Shown: positions 5,145 to 8,632 of the stretch, piece by piece
How positions within the stretch are numbered: position 1 is the first letter of the stretch
Layout: each line of letters opens with the position of its first letter
Assembly (NCBI GenBank): GCA_035652075.1
Contig: DASREL010000117.1
Location: 1-8,632 of the forward strand
Length of the DNA: 8,632 bases
Direction of reading: 5' to 3'
From: Gp6-AA45 sp035652075
GTDB taxonomy: Bacteria; Acidobacteriota; Vicinamibacteria; Vicinamibacterales; CAVVIG01
The notes under the pieces: model-generated
Databases searched by the model: none
What the model was told of the DNA's origin: nothing
Seen by the model: the letters and a program-made list of their open reading frames with translations, nothing else
Program-made: the position numbers and the translations under genes

Positions 5145-6382
5145 AAAGAGCAGCCACACTCGCGGTGGCGATCGTCGTCGTCGCATCGGTCGCGGCCGCC
5201 GCCGCGCTGCGCCGGCAATCGACGACGCCCTCGCTGCCGACCGCGATCGCCGAGCGGACGACGTTCGTCGACTTCCTGCAACTGCGCGGAGAGATCCGGC
5301 CCGTCCGTTCCGTTGTGCTCACCGCTCCATCGACGGGCGCCGACCTGCAGATCATCGAGCTCGTCACCAACGGCGCGAAGGTCAATGCCGGCGACGTGAT
5401 CGTGACGTTCGATCCGACGACGCAGCAGCGGACGCTCGAGACGAAGCAGTCCGAGTTGAAGCAGGCGGAGGCGGAGATTGCGCGCGTCGAATCCGAGCTT
5501 CGGCGTCGAGTCGTCGCGGCGGAAAGCGATCTTGCCGAAGCGCGTAAAGCACTCGAGCGCGCGCGGCTCGAGCTCAAGGGCAACGACCTGCGGCCGCGGA
5601 TCGACGCGCAGGAGTACGAGATCGCGGCGGCCGATGCCGCGGCGCACGTCAAGGCGTTCGAAGCCAAAGTCCAGGGCGAGCGGATGGCGGCCGAAGCCGA
5701 CGTGATGATCGCGAAGCAGAAGCGCGACAAAGCGGCCTTCGACGTCAGGGACACCGAGCGGATCATCGGTTCGCTGCAATTGAAGGCGCCCATCGCCGGC
5801 ACCGTCTCGCTGCTTCCGAATTTCCGCGCCGGCGGACCTGGTTCGCGCGCGGCACCAGAATTTCGCCGCGGCGATCGCGCCTGGTTCGGCGCGCAGATCG
5901 CGGAACTCCCGGATCTGACGACGGTGCAGATGACGGCGCGGGTCGACGAAGCGGACCGCGGCCGCGTGCAGACGGGCAGCACCGTCAAGGTGCGCGTCGA
6001 CGCCGTGCCCGACCGCGAGCTGGCGGGCACGCTCAACGACATCTCGGTCGTCGCCAAACCCGACTTCACGACGTGGCCGCCGGTCCGCAACTTCGATCTC
6101 GTGATTCGCCTGTCGGAATCGGATCCGCGCCTGCGCTCCGGCATGAGCGCTTCGGCGCGCGTCGAACTCGATCGGATGCCGAACGTCGTCGTCGTGCCGA
6201 CCGCCGCCGTCTTTCAGAAAGGATCGGCGACAGTCGTGTACGTCGTCGGGCGCCGCGACATCGAATCGCGGACGGTGACGGTGCTGAAGCGCGGCCGCGA
6301 TCAGATCGCGATCGCGTCCGGGTTGACGGAAGGCGAGCGCATCGCGTTGAAAGAGCCGGAGCTCGACGGAGCATCGAAGTGA
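5141..6382 (+). CDS. HlyD/MacA-type periplasmic adaptor (adaptor 2 of 3)
   Basis: A 413-aa adaptor of the efflux membrane-fusion family. The N-terminal anchor (MKRAATLAVAIVVVASVAAA, then AALRR) has no clear cleavage site and probably stays in the inner membrane. It is followed by the first lipoyl half (about 56-91: VVLTAPSTGADLQIIELV, NGAKVNAGDVIVTFD), a coiled-coil hairpin (92-209, with its turn near LKGNDLRPRIDAQEYE), and second lipoyl half (LKAPIAGTVSLLP, 214-226) interrupted by a Gly/Arg-rich insert (227-243). The beta-barrel domain (262-345) contains VDEADRGRVQTGSTVKVRVD and SESDPRLRSGMSASARVEL; the membrane-proximal domain (VVVVPTAAVFQKGSATVVYV onward, to LTEGERIALKEPEL) completes the fold. 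GTG 5141 overlaps the previous stop, and AGGAG at 5131-5135 is five bases upstream. The stop overlaps the next start (GTGA, 6379-6382). It likely works with the permease at 7662. Confidence 0.92.
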   Translation: MKRAATLAVAIVVVASVAAAAALRRQSTTPSLPTAIAERTTFVDFLQLRGEIRPVRSVVLTAPSTGADLQIIELVTNGAKVNAGDVIVTFDPTTQQRTLETKQSELKQAEAEIARVESELRRRVVAAESDLAEARKALERARLELKGNDLRPRIDAQEYEIAAADAAAHVKAFEAKVQGERMAAEADVMIAKQKRDKAAFDVRDTERIIGSLQLKAPIAGTVSLLPNFRAGGPGSRAAPEFRRGDRAWFGAQIAELPDLTTVQMTARVDEADRGRVQTGSTVKVRVDAVPDRELAGTLNDISVVAKPDFTTWPPVRNFDLVIRLSESDPRLRSGMSASARVELDRMPNVVVVPTAAVFQKGSATVVYVVGRRDIESRTVTVLKRGRDQIAIASGLTEGERIALKEPELDGASK

Positions 6383-7665
6383 AGCGGCCTCGACTCGTCG
6401 CCGCGGTGGTCGCCGCATTCCTTGTCCTCGTCGCGGGCGTCGTCATCGTCCGCGGCGTCACGCCAGCAGCGGCGAAGACGGTGCCGACGACGCGCGTGCA
6501 GCGCGGCAAGGTGCAGGTGACGGTTTATACCGTCGGCGACCTTCGCGCGTCGCGGTCTGCGCAGCTGGCCGTGCCGCCGATGGGCGGTCAGCAGCAGATC
6601 GTGCAGATGGCCGATACCGGCGACGCGGTGAAGTCCGGCGACATCGTCGTCGAATTCGATGCTTCGGATCAGGAGTTCAACCTCGAGCAGGCGCGGTTCG
6701 ATCTCGATCTCGCGCAGCAGGACATCGTCAAAGCCGACGCGCAGGCGGCGGTGCAGCAGGCCGAAGACGAGGTGACGCTGCTGCACGCGCGGTACGACGT
6801 GCGACGCGCCGAACTCGACGTGCAGGGCAACGAGCTCGTGAGCGCGATCAAAGCGGAGCAGAACGTCCTGGCGCTGGACGAAGCGAAGCAGCGGCTCGCG
6901 CAGGCCGAAGCGGACGTGAAGAGCCACCGCGAAACGACGCACGCGTCCGGCGACTCGATGCGCGAGAAAAAGAACAAGGCGGAGTTGTCCGTGCAGGTAG
7001 CGCAGCGCAACATCGAGAGCCTGCGCATCCGCGCGCCGTTCGATGGGTTCGTGACGGTGCGGACGAACTTCATGGCGTTCGGCGGCATCTTCTTCGGCGG
7101 CGCGATGCCGGACTATCGCGTCGGCGACGCCGCGTTCTCGGGTCAGCCGATCGCCGACGTCATCGATTCATCGCACATCGAAGTCACCGCCAAGCTGCCG
7201 GAGCAGGATCGCGCGAACGTCGCGCCCGGGCAAGCGGTCGAAGTCGCCGTCGACGCGCTGCCGAACGCGGTGCTGCGAGGTACCGTCCGCGCGGTCAGCG
7301 GCGTCGCGTCGCGCGGGCTGTTCGACGCGGGCACGCGGCAGTTCGACATCGCGTTCGACGTGTCCGGCAACCGCGACGTCCGTCCCGGCGTGTCGGCGTC
7401 GATCGCGATCGCCGGACAGACGTACGACAACGTGTTGTACGTCCCGCGGACCGCGGTGTTCGACGTCAGCGGACGGCCGACCGTCTACGTCCGCGCGGCG
7501 AGCGGCTTCGACGCGAAAGAGGTCCGCGTGAAAGCGTGGACCGACAGCCTCGCCGTCCTCGAGAACATCGATCCATCGGCCGAAGTGGCGCTCGTCAATC
7601 CAAACGCCGACTCGATCTCAAAGAGCAAGGCACCCGCGGCCGCGCCGCAGCGCGCGTCGCGATGA
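6379..7665 (+). CDS. HlyD/MacA-type periplasmic adaptor (adaptor 3 of 3)
   Basis: A 428-aa adaptor. Seen: inner-membrane anchor 1-26 (MKRPRLVAAVVAAFLVLVAG, then VVIVRG); first lipoyl half (about 62-95, with DTGDAVKSGDIVVEFD); a long coiled-coil hairpin (96-213) with its turn near DVQGNELVSAIKAEQN; second lipoyl half (LRIRAPFDGFVTVRT, 215-229) carrying a Gly/Phe-rich insert MAFGGIFFGGAMPDYRVG (232-249); beta-barrel (about 266-345, KLPEQDRANVAPGQAVEVAV); membrane-proximal domain from VLYVPRTAVFDVSGRPTVYV; and a Lys/Ala/Pro-rich tail. The open frame continues upstream to 6073, but GTG 6379 is chosen: it gives a signal anchor, has GGAG at 6368-6371 and overlaps the preceding stop by three bases. 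Its own stop overlaps the permease ATG (ATGA, 7662-7665), making it the adaptor most directly coupled to the MacB-type permease. Confidence 0.92.
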   Translation: MKRPRLVAAVVAAFLVLVAGVVIVRGVTPAAAKTVPTTRVQRGKVQVTVYTVGDLRASRSAQLAVPPMGGQQQIVQMADTGDAVKSGDIVVEFDASDQEFNLEQARFDLDLAQQDIVKADAQAAVQQAEDEVTLLHARYDVRRAELDVQGNELVSAIKAEQNVLALDEAKQRLAQAEADVKSHRETTHASGDSMREKKNKAELSVQVAQRNIESLRIRAPFDGFVTVRTNFMAFGGIFFGGAMPDYRVGDAAFSGQPIADVIDSSHIEVTAKLPEQDRANVAPGQAVEVAVDALPNAVLRGTVRAVSGVASRGLFDAGTRQFDIAFDVSGNRDVRPGVSASIAIAGQTYDNVLYVPRTAVFDVSGRPTVYVRAASGFDAKEVRVKAWTDSLAVLENIDPSAEVALVNPNADSISKSKAPAAAPQRASR

Positions 7666-8632
7666 AGACGTCGCTCTGGCTGCCCGACATCGGGCGCAGC
7701 GTCGAGAACCTGATGCTGCACAAGCTGCGCACGCTGCTGACGATGCTCGGCATGATCTTCGGCGTGGCGGCGGTCGTCGCGATGCTGTCGATCGGCGCCG
7801 GCGCGCAGCAGCAGGTGATGGCGTTCATCGAGGACCTCGGCGTCAGAAACCTGATCATCGAGGCGCGCGAGACGACCGAGTTTCAGGCGTATCAGAAAGT
7901 GCGGCAGCAGTCGCCTGGGCTGACGTATCGCGACCTGCGCGCGATGCAGGCGACGGTCCCGGGCCTCGACTTCGTGTCGGCGCGCAAACGGTTCACGCCG
8001 ACACAGGTGATCCCGAAACCGCAGGGCGAGTTGCCGGCGGTGTACGGCGTCGATACCAACTACCAGCAGATCGCGAACCTGAAGGTGGCGTCGGGCCGCT
8101 TCTTCACCGCGGCGGAAGCCGCCGAGGCGGCGCCGGTGTGCGTCCTCGGCGAAGCGGCGCGCGTGCGGTTGTTCGGACTGACCGATCCGCTGTCGAAGTT
8201 CGTCAAGGTGAACGGCCAGTGGTATCGCGTCATCGGCATTGCCGGCGCGCAAGCGGTCGTGCAGAACGACGTCGCGGGATTGCCCGGGCAGGATCGCAAC
8301 AACGTGATCTACGTGCCGACTGGCGCGTCGATGTTCCGGCTCGAAGACAACTACAGTCAGTTCCGCGACGAAATCGACGGCGCGTATCTTCGGCTCAAGC
8401 CGAACGCCGACATCGTCGCGGCCGCGGCAACCGTTCGCGGCATCCTGGCGGCCTCGCACCGCAACGCCGACGACTACACGCTCGTCGTCCCGGCCGAACT
8501 GCTCGCGGAGCAGCAGCGCACGAAACGCATCTTCGACATCGTCATGGTCGCGCTCGCGTCGATCTCGCTGCTCGTCGGCGGCATCGGCATCATGAACATC
8601 ATGCTCGCGAGCGTCCTCGAGCGCACGCGCGA
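7662..8632 (+). CDS. MacB-type ABC transporter permease, 3' end outside window
   Basis: Only the first 323 codons are present; the gene runs off the right edge. It encodes a MacB/FtsX-superfamily permease. After a short cytoplasmic start comes the hallmark NLMLHKLRTLLTMLGMIFGV with the first membrane helix (about 24-44), then SIGAGAQQQVMAFIEDLGVR leading to the large periplasmic MacB_PCD domain (about 45-285; includes GVDTNYQQIANLKVASGRFF and VKVNGQWYRVIGI). The second helix (about 291-316) carries the signature SLLVGGIGIMNIMLASVLERTR, normally continuing into EIGIRRA. There is no fused ATPase domain in the part seen, unlike E. coli MacB, whose ATPase is N-terminal; a separate ATPase is expected nearby. 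MacB-type permeases act as mechanotransmitters in tripartite pumps exporting macrolides, peptides or other periplasmic substrates with a MacA-like adaptor and TolC-like channel. The ATG overlaps the preceding stop. Confidence 0.95.
   Translation, partial: MKTSLWLPDIGRSVENLMLHKLRTLLTMLGMIFGVAAVVAMLSIGAGAQQQVMAFIEDLGVRNLIIEARETTEFQAYQKVRQQSPGLTYRDLRAMQATVPGLDFVSARKRFTPTQVIPKPQGELPAVYGVDTNYQQIANLKVASGRFFTAAEAAEAAPVCVLGEAARVRLFGLTDPLSKFVKVNGQWYRVIGIAGAQAVVQNDVAGLPGQDRNNVIYVPTGASMFRLEDNYSQFRDEIDGAYLRLKPNADIVAAAATVRGILAASHRNADDYTLVVPAELLAEQQRTKRIFDIVMVALASISLLVGGIGIMNIMLASVLERTR

Noticed and set aside
6073..6378. Upstream extension of the adaptor 3 reading frame by 102 codons.
   Set aside because: It overlaps adaptor 2 entirely, is Arg-rich without structure, and would bury the signal anchor; GTG 6379 with GGAG upstream fits better.
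4221..7412. Repeated octamer GCGATCGC (seen at 4221, 5243, 5871, 6308 and 7405), like the HIP1 palindrome of cyanobacteria.
   Set aside because: Four of the five copies encode Ala-Ile-Ala with preferred codons and the fifth Gly-Asp-Arg, so coding bias explains them; none was found left of 4212.
2356..8459. Long open frames on the minus strand opposite the barrel, adaptor and permease genes (up to about 500 codons).
   Set aside because: They mirror the GC-rich codon pattern of the plus-strand genes, give Arg-rich low-complexity proteins without domains, and lie opposite genes with clear families. They are composition shadows.

Overview
The window looks like chromosomal DNA of a GC-rich soil-type Acidobacteriota; a Vicinamibacteria- or Solibacter-like lineage is an inference. 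The main reason is the pair of TIGR03435/DUF3738 proteins, a family greatly expanded in that phylum. The adaptor-plus-MacB-permease operon fits but is less specific. No phage, transposon, CRISPR, tRNA or rRNA sequence was seen.

Left part (1-2383): about 220 bases of unassigned DNA with small inverted repeats lead into the first DUF3738 gene (225-1016, +). A second DUF3738 gene follows at 1610-2383 (+). Between them sit two divergent small genes absent from standard families I can name: a 71-aa single-pass protein on the minus strand (1091-1306) and a 60-aa two-helix protein on the plus strand (1333-1515). They share a 26-base intergenic spacer that carries a nearly symmetric -10 element.

Middle part (2384-4211): two related small outer-membrane beta-barrel-like proteins lie in tandem (2479-3135 and 3177-3773). 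A shortened, twice frame-shifted remnant of a third barrel gene (about 3834-4127) follows. The block ends in a candidate hairpin and T-tract at 4140-4164.

Right part (4212-8632): a tightly coupled operon with more uniform GC-rich codon use. Three consecutive HlyD/MacA-type periplasmic adaptor genes (310, 413 and 428 aa) overlap by a few bases at each stop/start, and the last overlaps a MacB-type ABC permease that runs off the right edge. They probably encode one envelope-spanning efflux or secretion machine. The ATPase and outer-membrane channel are not in the window and may lie downstream. The first adaptor lacks the C-terminal membrane-proximal domain that the other two have.

The most unusual features are three adaptors feeding a single visible permease, the compact bidirectional, probably leaderless promoter between the two small membrane-protein genes, and the decayed third barrel gene. 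Function assignments rest on motif reading by eye; no database search was possible.
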